Assembly (NCBI GenBank): GCA_036274615.1
Contig: DASUFK010000299.1
Location: 1-7,053 of the forward strand
Direction: 5' to 3'
From: FEN-1219 sp036274615
GTDB lineage: Bacteria > Pseudomonadota > Gammaproteobacteria > Steroidobacterales > Rariloculaceae
Length of the DNA stretch: 7,053 nt
Below the pieces are notes generated by a model. The model was not told where the DNA came from, searched no databases, and worked only from the letters and a program-made list of their open reading frames with translations. The translations under genes were made by a program, and so were the position numbers. Every line of letters starts with the position of its first letter. Positions within the stretch are counted from its first letter, which is position 1. Positions 1 to 6,440 of this stretch are shown here, in pieces.

Positions 1-101
1 GCGACGACGAGCTGCTGCTTGGGGCCCAGAAAGACGGACGCGCCCTGCGCGATGCCGCTGTCGAACAAAGCCTTCTTGAGCCCGAAGTGTGCTGGATACA
101 T
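1..101 (-). CDS. N-terminus of an ExeA/GspA-like AAA family ATPase (partial, runs off left edge)
   Basis: Reading the minus strand from an ATG at 101-99 gives 33 complete codons, open to the edge of the window, beginning MYPAHFGLKKALFDSGIAQG and continuing ASVFLGPKQQLVV. The opening M-Y-x-x-H/F-F-G-L is the characteristic start of ExeA/GspA-type AAA ATPases, which couple ATP hydrolysis to secretion or cell-envelope assembly. In that family a Walker A motif would follow some 15-25 residues further on, outside this window. The frame stays open upstream of the ATG for some distance, but the family-like sequence starts at this Met, so I place the start here. A weak G-rich stretch (CGGGGCGCC on the minus strand) lies immediately before it, and I see no convincing promoter in 102-200. 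The family call rests on a short N-terminal match from memory. The reading frame itself is likelier than the exact function. Confidence 0.55.
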   Translation of the reverse strand, partial: MYPAHFGLKKALFDSGIAQGASVFLGPKQQLVV

Positions 102-200
102 GGCGCCCCGGATCGTCGCTGGACCGAGGCGTCTAGTCTGCAACCAGTGCCTCAGGGCTTTCCCGAATCCAGGTCACAAACTTATGCAAAATGGCCGAGG

Positions 201-527
201 GCGTCTCCCTTTGGCCTGTGGCGTTTGGCGCAGGCGGCGGCCGCACCTCGAAGGCCTGTGCCGCGGCACGCGACTTCGCCGGCCTTCGGCCGGTTCCCTC
301 GCCACGGCGCGTTCGCCGGGGTCCCGAACGCGGTCGTTCACTCTTGTCGCACGTAGAGGGGTCAGTGCCGCCGCGCTTCGGGATGCTCGCCTGCGGCTCG
401 CCCCGGGCGCTGCGCGCCCGGCTCCGCGGCTCTCGGCGCTGTGGCTCGGCGGTCGCTATCGCCGCGGCACAGGCCTTCGAGGTGCGGCCGCCGCGATCGC
501 CGTTATCGTGCGGCCAAAGGGAGCCGC
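201..527. repeat. Large imperfect palindrome with perfect 34-bp inverted-repeat core; probable dispersed intergenic repeat
   Basis: Positions 234-267 are the exact reverse complement of 461-494 (34 of 34). In the same register (paired positions sum to 728), 201-216 matches 512-527 at 15 of 16. The two matching blocks are separated on each side by an equal 17-base diverged stretch (217-233 and 495-511), so a transcript could form a long stem with an internal loop. The 193-base interior holds smaller hairpins: CCGGCC-TTC-GGCCGG at 279-293 and an 8-bp stem CCGGGCGC/GCGCCCGG at 403-421. Open frames cross the region on both strands, but they are Arg/Pro/Ser-rich, lack domains and differ by frame only, so I read it as non-coding. 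It fills most of the 435-bp gap between two minus-strand genes and ends 9 bases from the hydroxylase stop codon, so it could also end or process that transcript. I see no transposase and no clear target-site duplication. Confidence 0.75.
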
Positions 528-536
528 GAGCGCGCG

Positions 537-1730
537 CTATGAGGCGACGCCTAAGGGCGCGGTGAGCGGGTCGTACGAGTAGAGCCACGAACCGCGCTCG
601 GTCGCGAGGTCGCGGCGGCCGAAGGCGGCGCGGAGCTCGCTCTCCGTGCGCAGATGGTAGAGCTGGCCGAGCTCGCTCGAGCCGGTCGTGACGCGCGCCG
701 TGCGTTCGCGGCGCGTGCGCTCGTAGAGCTCGAGCGCGGCGGCGATCGACGGCGCGGCCTCGAGCGCGCGCGCCAGCACCATGCCGTCCTCGATCGCCAT
801 CGCGGCGCCTTGCGCCATGAACGGCAGCGTCGGATGCGCGGCGTCGCCGAGCAGCGTGACGCGCGCGGTGCTCCAGCCGCTCACCGGTGCACGGTCGTAC
901 ATCGCCCAGCGATAGCATTGGTCCTTGTCCATCGCGTCGATCAGCGTTTGTACTTGCGCATTCCAGGGCGCGAAGTCCGCCTTGAGCCGCTCCCACGGAG
1001 CTTTCACCGTCCACGACTCGTCGCGCCAGGCGTCGTCCTCTACGAGGCCCACGAAGTTCAGGATCTCGCCGCGCCGCAAGTAATAGACGATCACGTGGGC
1101 CGCCGGGCCCACCCAATTCGTGCAGACGCGTTCCATGAAGTTCGCGGGCAACCGCGCAGCCGGCACGAGCGCGCGCCACGACACGTAGCCCGTGAACGTG
1201 GCATTGCTTGGCCCGAGGATCTGCGCGCGGATCGCCGATTTGATGCCGTCGGCTCCGATCAAGAGATCGCCGCTAGCGGAGCGCCCGTCGGCGAAATGCA
1301 GCGTCACCGAGTCGCGAGTCTCCGCGAAGCGGTGCGCGGCGGCCTCGAGCACGATCGCATCCGGGTCGAGCTCGCGCACCTTGGCGGCGAGCACCGAATG
1401 CAGGTCGGCGCGGTGCAGGTGATAGTACTTCGCCCCGTACCGGCGCTCGTGCGCTTCGCCGAGCGGGATCTCGTGCAGCAGGTCGCCGTTGCTGTAGAGA
1501 CGGTAGTGGAATGCGGCCGGTGTGACGGCCGCGGCCGCGAGCCGCGGCTCGAGCCCGAGCGCGTGCAACACGCGCGACGCGTTGGCGCTGATCTGAATGC
1601 CCGCGCCGATCTCGCCGAGCAGGGGAGCCTGCTCATAGACGCGCACCCGGTAGCCACGCTGCAGCAGCACGGCCGCGGCCGTCAGGCCGCCGAGTCCGGC
1701 GCCGGCAATCATGATCGTCGGAGAGGGCAT
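537..1730 (-). CDS. FAD-dependent aromatic-ring monooxygenase (salicylate hydroxylase / 6-hydroxynicotinate 3-monooxygenase type)
   Basis: This 397-aa protein is a complete group A flavoprotein monooxygenase. Such cytosolic enzymes use NAD(P)H and O2 to hydroxylate phenolic or N-heteroaromatic acids. Visible motifs are the N-terminal Rossmann dinucleotide site GAGLGG at residues 10-15 with the acidic E33 of VYEQ at the end of the second strand, the GADG fingerprint at 159-162 (with IKS following) that contacts FAD and NAD(P)H, and the FAD-ribityl motif LLGDAAHP at 293-300 followed by MAQGAAMAIED (305-315). Length matches the salicylate hydroxylase/NicC group. No hydrophobic leader is present. 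The ATG at 1730 is preceded on the minus strand by a pyrimidine-rich CCCCCT and no Shine-Dalgarno sequence. An internal ATG at residue 7 is too close to the Rossmann motif to prefer. The gene is divergent from the deformylase and has no pathway neighbour here, so the substrate cannot be named. Other group A hydroxylases remain possible. Confidence 0.9.
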   Translation of the reverse strand: MPSPTIMIAGAGLGGLTAAAVLLQRGYRVRVYEQAPLLGEIGAGIQISANASRVLHALGLEPRLAAAAVTPAAFHYRLYSNGDLLHEIPLGEAHERRYGAKYYHLHRADLHSVLAAKVRELDPDAIVLEAAAHRFAETRDSVTLHFADGRSASGDLLIGADGIKSAIRAQILGPSNATFTGYVSWRALVPAARLPANFMERVCTNWVGPAAHVIVYYLRRGEILNFVGLVEDDAWRDESWTVKAPWERLKADFAPWNAQVQTLIDAMDKDQCYRWAMYDRAPVSGWSTARVTLLGDAAHPTLPFMAQGAAMAIEDGMVLARALEAAPSIAAALELYERTRRERTARVTTGSSELGQLYHLRTESELRAAFGRRDLATERGSWLYSYDPLTAPLGVAS

Positions 1731-1750
1731 AGGGGGACGTAGCTTAGCGC

Positions 1751-1779
1751 TTCACGCTTCCGGGCAGAGCCCTTAGAAT
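1751..1779 (+). promoter_or_regulatory. Candidate sigma70-like promoter of the peptide deformylase gene
   Basis: TTCACG at 1751-1756 (4 of 6 to TTGACA) and TAGAAT at 1774-1779 (5 of 6 to TATAAT) are separated by exactly 17 bases. Transcription would begin near 1786, giving a 5' leader of about 43 bases that includes the AAAGGAG ribosome site at 1810-1816. The pair lies in the 98-bp divergent region. I could not identify an equally good promoter for the opposing hydroxylase gene. Confidence 0.5.
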
Positions 1780-1828
1780 CGATGCTCGTCCCGGCCGAGA
1801 CCTTAGATTAAAGGAGTCGTCGTCAGAC

Positions 1829-2404
1829 ATGGCAGTCCGTCCGATTCTGCGCATCGGCGACCCACGCCTGCGAGAAACCGCAGCGCCGGTGCGCGAGCTC
1901 GACACGCCGGAGCTGCACGAGCTCGTGCGTGACATGATCGACACGATGCAAGCCGCGAACGGCGCGGGTCTCGCCGCGATCCAGATCGGAGCACTGCGGC
2001 GCGTCGTGATCTTCGGGTTCGAGCACAACGAGCGCTACCCGGACGTCGAGCCCGTCCCGTTCACGGTGCTCGTGAATCCCGAGATCACGCCGCTCGACGC
2101 GCAGCGCGAGGACGGTTGGGAAGGTTGCTTGAGCGTGCCCGGCATGCGGGGACTGGTGCCGCGCTACACGCACATTCGTTATCGCGGCTTCGACGCGCAC
2201 GGCGCACCGATCGACCGCACCGTGACCGGCTTCCACGCTCGCGTGGTGCAGCACGAGTGCGATCACCTGGACGGGATTCTGTATCCGCAACGCATCGAGG
2301 ATCTGCGCGCCTTCGGCTTCATCGAGGAGCTCGCGGCGAGCGGCGTTATGCAGAGCCGGACGGCGGCGGCGGAAGAGCAACCGGCGTTCGTAACCGCGGA
2401 TTGA
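1829..2404 (+). CDS. def: Peptide deformylase (stand-alone copy)
   Basis: This 191-aa cytosolic metalloenzyme removes the formyl group from the N-terminal methionine of nascent proteins. All three deformylase motifs are present in order: GAGLAAIQ at residues 45-52, EGCLS at 98-102 and QHECDH at 141-146. The expected metal ligands are C100, H142 and H146, with E143 as catalytic base. Residue 51 is Ile where most deformylases have Pro in GxGLAAPQ. Length is slightly above the usual ~170 because of a C-terminal tail rich in Ala and Glu. The ATG at 1829 follows AAAGGAG at 1810-1816 with a rather long 12-base spacing, and MAVRPILRIGDPRL is a normal start for the family. No fmt or rsmB follows, so this resembles the solitary second deformylase of many gammaproteobacteria, not the translation-cluster copy. 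That paralogue assignment is inferred from context. Confidence 0.95.
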   Translation: MAVRPILRIGDPRLRETAAPVRELDTPELHELVRDMIDTMQAANGAGLAAIQIGALRRVVIFGFEHNERYPDVEPVPFTVLVNPEITPLDAQREDGWEGCLSVPGMRGLVPRYTHIRYRGFDAHGAPIDRTVTGFHARVVQHECDHLDGILYPQRIEDLRAFGFIEELAASGVMQSRTAAAEEQPAFVTAD

Positions 2405-2445
2405 TGCCGGCTCGCGGCGGGAGTCGCCGGCTGGGAAATGCGCTA

Positions 2446-2474
2446 TTGCCGTGGTCAGGGTTCCCTGCTAAAAC
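2446..2474 (+). promoter_or_regulatory. Candidate promoter of the DUF1592-DUF1552-cytochrome operon
   Basis: TTGCCG at 2446-2451 (4 of 6 to TTGACA) and TAAAAC at 2469-2474 (4 of 6 to TATAAT) are separated by exactly 17 bases. They sit in the only non-coding gap upstream of the three-gene operon. Predicted initiation is near 2481, in an AT-rich island (about 2481-2496) that stands out from the GC-rich surroundings. An alternative -10 is TACTAT at 2491-2496. Confidence 0.4.
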
Positions 2475-2487
2475 GCCAGCGATAATT

Positions 2488-2505
2488 ACTTACTATCCAG
2501 TCAGT
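2488..2505. promoter_or_regulatory. TetR-type operator-like palindrome before the DUF1592 operon
   Basis: ACTTACT (2488-2494), a 4-base spacer ATCC, and AGTCAGT (2499-2505) form an inverted repeat matching at 6 of 7 positions per arm. Spacing and sequence resemble operators bound by TetR-family repressors (half-sites of the ACTNACT type). It lies just downstream of the candidate -10 element and ends 26 bases before the start codon, where a bound repressor would block initiation or early elongation. No regulator gene is in the window, so the protein family is inference. Confidence 0.4.
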
Positions 2506-2531
2506 CTGGGCGTGCGAGTGGTGGGGAGCGT

Positions 2532-5105
2532 ATGGCGAGACTCGCAGGTTTGAAGCGAATTCCCTTGGCCTTGGCGATTGCCGCCGGATTCACCGCGCTC
2601 GCGGCGCACGCCGATGCCCCGAAGTCCGCCGCGCAGGGATTCCTCCAGGACACCTGCTTCAAGTGTCACAGCGAAGGCTCCGAGAGCGCGATCTCCGTGT
2701 TCTCGGGCTTCTATCTCGACCGGCTCGACGTCGACCACATCGCCGCGAATCCCGAGCAATGGGAGAAGGTCGTTCGCAAGCTCAGGACCGGCATGATGCC
2801 GCCCTCGAGCGAGCCGCGCCCCGATCCGGTCGCGCGCGACCAATTCGTCACCTACCTCGAGACCGAGCTCGACCGCCTCGCGGCGCGCCAGCCGAACCCG
2901 GGCCGGCCGGCGCTGCACCGGTTGAATCGCGCCGAGTACCAGAACGCGATCCGCGATCTGCTCGCGCTCGACATCGACGCGAAGGAGCTCCTGCCGGGCG
3001 ACGACGCGAGCGCGGGCTTCGACAATGTCGCGGGCTCGCTCGGCGTGTCGCCGGTGTTCATCGAGCGCTACGCGAACGCGGCCGCGCGCATCGCACGGCT
3101 CGCGGTCGGCGACGTGGCGATGACCGCCGAGCAGAAGACGCACTACGTGCCGAATTTCCTGATGCAGTCCGGGCACATCGAGGGGCTGCCGTACGGCACG
3201 CGCGGCGGCTTGAAGGTGGAGCACTTCTTCCCGCTCGACGCCGAGTACTTGATCGACATCAACCTGATGAGCGCCGTCAACGGCATCCATATCGGTAACA
3301 CCGTGCCGAACGAGCAGCTCGAGCTCAGCATGGACGGCAAGCGTCTCGCGCTGTTCGACATCTCCAAGGCGTCGCCGGCGCCGCCGGCCGGCGAGGAGAA
3401 GGACGCCGCCGAGGACGCGGCGGACAACGCCGGCGCGCCGAAGAAGCCGGAGCCGAAGAGCGCCGCCGCGGCGGAAACCGAGACGCCGCAGAATCCGCAG
3501 AATCCGCAGGATCAGGAGAAGGCCGGCGAGAAGTGGGAAGTGCGCGTGCCCGTCACCGCGGGCCCGCACGTCCTGATGGCGGCCTTCATCAAGAAGAATC
3601 ACGCGCCGATCGAGGACGTCGTGGAGCAGCCGAGCAACACGCTGCTCGACCCGCTGTTCAACGGCACGCCGGAAGTCACGATGATCGCGCACGTCGGCAG
3701 CATCGTCGTCGACGGCCCATACGAGGCCACGGGGCCCGGCGACACGCCGAGCCGCGAGCGGATCTTCCGCTGCCATCCCGAGGCGGCGAGCGAGCAAGCG
3801 GCGTGTGCGCGCGAGATCGTCTCGACGCTCGCGCACCGCGCCTACCGCCAGCCGCCCACCACCGAGCATCTGTCGGTGCTCATGGACTTCTACCAGCAGG
3901 GTTACGAGCGCGGCGGCTTCGAGAAGGGCGTGGAGGTCGCGCTGCAGCGAATCCTGTCGAGCCCGCAGTTCGTGTTCCGTTTCGAGCGGGATCCCGACCG
4001 CGGGTCGCCCGACAAGCCGTATCGCCTCACCGATACCGAGCTCGCTTCGCGGCTCGCGTTCTTCCTCTGGAGCAGCATCCCCGACGACGAGCTGCTCGAT
4101 CTCGCGAGCCGCGAGCGCCTGAGCAAGCCCGCCATTCTCGAGCAGCAAGTGCGGCGCATGCTCGCGGACCCCAAGTCCGAGGCGCTCACCAAGAACTTCG
4201 CCGGCCAGTGGCTTTACTTGCGCAACCTCGACATCAAGGGCGCGTCCACCTACGAGTTCCCCGACTTCGACGACAATCTGCGCAACGGCTTCCGCCATGA
4301 GACGGAGCTCCTGTTCGACAACGTCGTGCGCAACGACCGCAGCGTGCTCGAGCTCCTCACCGCCGACTACACCTTCGTCGACGAGCGTCTCGCGAAGCAC
4401 TACGGCATGCCCGGCATCTACGGGAGCCAGTTCCGCAAGGTGCCGGTCACCGATCCGCGGCGCCAGGGGCTGCTCGGTCAGGGCAGCATCCTGCTCGTCA
4501 CGTCGCAGCCGAATCGCACGTCGCCGGTCACGCGCGGAGTGTGGGTGCTCGAGAACATTCTCGGCGCGCACGTGCCGGCGCCGCCGCCGGTGAACATTCC
4601 GCCGCTCGAGGAGGCGGCCGGCAAGGTCGACCTCTCGACGTTGTCGGTGCGCCAGCTCATGGAGGCGCATCGCGGCAAACCCTTCTGCGAGGGTTGCCAC
4701 AAGATCATGGACCCCGTGGGTCTCGCGATGGAGAACTACGACGTGATCGGCCGTTGGCGCGAGCTCGATCACGGCGCGAAGATCGACGCCAAGGGGCACC
4801 TCGTGGACGGCACTGAGATCGACGGTCCGGTGGAGCTGCGCGCCGCGCTGCTCAAGTACAAGGAGCAGATCGTCCGCAACATGACCGAGAAGCTCATGGT
4901 GTACGCCACGGGCCGCGGTATGGAGTACTACGACCAGCCTGTGATTCGCTCGATCGTGCGCAACGCCGCGGAGAGCGACTACCGGTTTTCGACTATCGTG
5001 ATGGGGGTGGTGACGAGCGCCCCGTTCCGGATGCGCGCCTCGGAGAGTCTCGCCGAGGGTACCGTGACGTCGGCCGACGCTCGTTGGCTAGGAGATCGAC
5101 GATGA
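2532..5105 (+). CDS. Exported DUF1592-family di-heme protein (PSCyt/PSD modules)
   Basis: This 857-aa protein starts with a Sec-type signal peptide (basic LKR, hydrophobic 10-24, likely cleavage after A27 or A29), so it should be periplasmic. An N-terminal cytochrome c-like module carries CFKCH at 42-46 with GMMPP at 87-91 as probable heme-ligand methionine region. Next come a DUF1587-like segment (about 126-192, LNRAEYQNAIRDLL), a beta-rich region (about 205-400) and a DUF1595-like segment (about 412-487). These are followed by DUF1592 (about 497-625), DUF1588 with a second heme motif CEGCH at 719-723, and DUF1585 (about 752-832). This is the full modular order known from planctomycete-type proteins, whose biochemical role is not established. 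A low-complexity Lys/Glu/Pro/Ala linker (281-333) interrupts the beta-rich region. GGGGAG at 2523-2528 lies only 3 bases from the ATG, so a TTG at codon 7 is an alternative start. The stop overlaps the next gene. Family confidence is high; function is unknown. Confidence 0.93.
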   Translation: MARLAGLKRIPLALAIAAGFTALAAHADAPKSAAQGFLQDTCFKCHSEGSESAISVFSGFYLDRLDVDHIAANPEQWEKVVRKLRTGMMPPSSEPRPDPVARDQFVTYLETELDRLAARQPNPGRPALHRLNRAEYQNAIRDLLALDIDAKELLPGDDASAGFDNVAGSLGVSPVFIERYANAAARIARLAVGDVAMTAEQKTHYVPNFLMQSGHIEGLPYGTRGGLKVEHFFPLDAEYLIDINLMSAVNGIHIGNTVPNEQLELSMDGKRLALFDISKASPAPPAGEEKDAAEDAADNAGAPKKPEPKSAAAAETETPQNPQNPQDQEKAGEKWEVRVPVTAGPHVLMAAFIKKNHAPIEDVVEQPSNTLLDPLFNGTPEVTMIAHVGSIVVDGPYEATGPGDTPSRERIFRCHPEAASEQAACAREIVSTLAHRAYRQPPTTEHLSVLMDFYQQGYERGGFEKGVEVALQRILSSPQFVFRFERDPDRGSPDKPYRLTDTELASRLAFFLWSSIPDDELLDLASRERLSKPAILEQQVRRMLADPKSEALTKNFAGQWLYLRNLDIKGASTYEFPDFDDNLRNGFRHETELLFDNVVRNDRSVLELLTADYTFVDERLAKHYGMPGIYGSQFRKVPVTDPRRQGLLGQGSILLVTSQPNRTSPVTRGVWVLENILGAHVPAPPPVNIPPLEEAAGKVDLSTLSVRQLMEAHRGKPFCEGCHKIMDPVGLAMENYDVIGRWRELDHGAKIDAKGHLVDGTEIDGPVELRAALLKYKEQIVRNMTEKLMVYATGRGMEYYDQPVIRSIVRNAAESDYRFSTIVMGVVTSAPFRMRASESLAEGTVTSADARWLGDRR
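3487..3513 (+). repeat. Three tandem 9-bp units within the DUF1592 linker
   Basis: CGCAGAATC occurs at 3487-3495 and 3496-3504, and a third unit CGCAGGATC (one change) at 3505-3513. Being a multiple of three, it keeps frame and encodes the N-P-Q repeat near residues 319-327 of the disordered linker. It looks like slippage-derived expansion of a linker and not a regulatory site. Confidence 0.8.
5090..5095 (+). promoter_or_regulatory. Shine-Dalgarno site fixing the DUF1552 start
   Basis: AGGAGA lies inside the last codons of the DUF1592 gene, 6 bases before the ATG at 5102. That ATG overlaps the DUF1592 stop as ATGA (5102-5105), a classic coupling arrangement. This supports 5102 over the in-frame TTG at 5084, which has no comparable site and would place the twin-arginine motif six residues further in. 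Confidence 0.8.
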
Positions 5106-6439
5106 CATTCCTGACGAAGAAACACCTGTCGCGTCGCGCCGTGCTGCGCGGCGCCGGCGCAACCATCGCTCTGCCGCTGCTCGACGCGATGCTGCCGTCC
5201 GCCACGGCATTGGCGAACACGGCGGCGAAGCCCACGACCCGCTACTCGTTCGTCCATCTGCCGCACGGCGCGATCATGGGCAAGTTCACGCCGAAGACCG
5301 TGGGCAGGGATTTCGAGCTCTCGCCGATCCTGAAGCCGTTCGAGCCGTACAAGAGTTACATGACCGTGGTCAGTAACCTCGACCACAAGATGGCCACGTC
5401 GCAATCTCCCGAGGAAGCCGCGGGCGATCACGACCGCACCGCGTCGGTGTTCCTGAGCGGCGCGCACATCAAGCGCACGATCGGGCAGGACATCCACGCC
5501 GGTATCACGATCGATCAGCTGCTCGCGCAGAACATCGGCCAGGACAATCCACTGCCGTCGCTCGAGATGTGCATCGAGGACGTCGGGGCGCTCGGCGTCT
5601 GCGGCGCCGGTTACAGCTGCGCTTACGCGAACACGATCTCGTGGTCGTCGCCCACGTCGCCGCTGCCGATGGAGCGCAACCCGCAGGTGATCTTCGAGCG
5701 CCTGTTCGGCGCCGGCGGCACACCCGCGGAGCGCGCCGAGCGCCGCCAGGTGCAGGCGAGCATTCTCGACTCGGTCGTGGCGGAGGTCTCGTCGCTCGGC
5801 CGCGGTCTCGGCGCGAACGACAAGAGCCGGCTCGACGACTATCTCAGCGACGTCCGCGAGATCGAGCGGCGCATCGCGCTCGCCCAGGAGCGCGCGGGCG
5901 CGGCGAGCGGCGAGCGGCCCGAGGTGGCGGAGCTGCCCTTCGAGGAGCACGCCGAGCTGATGTTCGACCTCCAGGTGCTGGCGTTCAAGACCGACATCAC
6001 GCGCATCAGCACGCTGATGCTGTCGCGCGACTTGAGCGGCGCGGTCTATCCCGCGAGCGGAGTGCCCGACGGCTATCACGCGATCTCGCACCACCAGGAG
6101 AACGCCACGCGTATGGAGCGTTACGCGAAGCTCAACACCTACCACATGTCGGTGGTTGCCCAGCTCGTGGGCAAGCTTGCGTCGACGCCGGACGGCGACG
6201 GCACGCTGCTCGATCACATGCTCATGCTCTACGGCAGCCCGATGGCGAACTCGAACGCGCACGATCACTATCCGCTGCCGGTCGTGGTCTTCGGCCGCGC
6301 CGACGGCCGCTACGCGGGCGGTAAGCACCTCATGGCGGCCGAACGCACGCCGATGGCCAACCTCTTCATGACCATCGCTTCGAGAGAGAAGATCGAGCTC
6401 AAGACCTTCGGCGATAGCACGGGGCTGCTCGAGATCTAG
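5102..6439 (+). CDS. Tat-exported DUF1552 (HxxSHH) family protein
   Basis: Starting at the ATG at 5102, this is a 445-aa protein. The N-terminus is a twin-arginine signal: SRRAVLRG at residues 10-17, a hydrophobic stretch (about 18-33) and a likely cleavage after ALA at 36-38. It should therefore be exported folded, which usually means a bound cofactor or metal. The family-defining HxxSHH motif is exact as HAISHH at 326-331. Other conserved-looking clusters rich in metal-type ligands are GDHD (108-111) and HDH (387-389), plus a cysteine group C157, C167 and C173 near SCAYANTISW (172-181). There is no CxxCH. The family is thought to relate to the alkaline-phosphatase-like fold of DUF1501; I recall this and cannot check it. 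It overlaps the DUF1592 stop by 4 bases, and these two families are habitual neighbours. The reaction is unknown. Confidence 0.93.
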   Translation: MTFLTKKHLSRRAVLRGAGATIALPLLDAMLPSATALANTAAKPTTRYSFVHLPHGAIMGKFTPKTVGRDFELSPILKPFEPYKSYMTVVSNLDHKMATSQSPEEAAGDHDRTASVFLSGAHIKRTIGQDIHAGITIDQLLAQNIGQDNPLPSLEMCIEDVGALGVCGAGYSCAYANTISWSSPTSPLPMERNPQVIFERLFGAGGTPAERAERRQVQASILDSVVAEVSSLGRGLGANDKSRLDDYLSDVREIERRIALAQERAGAASGERPEVAELPFEEHAELMFDLQVLAFKTDITRISTLMLSRDLSGAVYPASGVPDGYHAISHHQENATRMERYAKLNTYHMSVVAQLVGKLASTPDGDGTLLDHMLMLYGSPMANSNAHDHYPLPVVVFGRADGRYAGGKHLMAAERTPMANLFMTIASREKIELKTFGDSTGLLEI

Positions 6440-6440
6440 C

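Noticed and set aside
234..494. Insertion sequence or CRISPR array
   Set aside because: There is no transposase frame, no target-site duplication that I can see, and only two inverted copies, not regularly spaced direct repeats.
19..582. Plus-strand frames across the left intergenic region
   Set aside because: They have repeat-like Arg/Pro/Ser composition and no ribosome site or domain. They are antisense to the ATPase start and the hydroxylase end.
133..1179. Long minus-strand frame overlapping the hydroxylase and the palindrome
   Set aside because: It is out of frame with the well-supported flavin monooxygenase, is Arg/Ala-rich without motifs, and crosses both arms of the palindrome.
2406..2431. 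Possible terminator after the deformylase (GCCGGC repeated around a 14-base loop)
   Set aside because: It has only a 6-bp stem that is itself palindromic, a long loop and no T-run. This is expected by chance in GC-rich DNA.
2493..4799. 768-aa minus-strand frame
   Set aside because: It is antisense to the DUF1592 gene. Long opposite-strand frames are expected at this G+C, and its composition (Arg, Val, Leu, His-rich) shows no recognisable domain.
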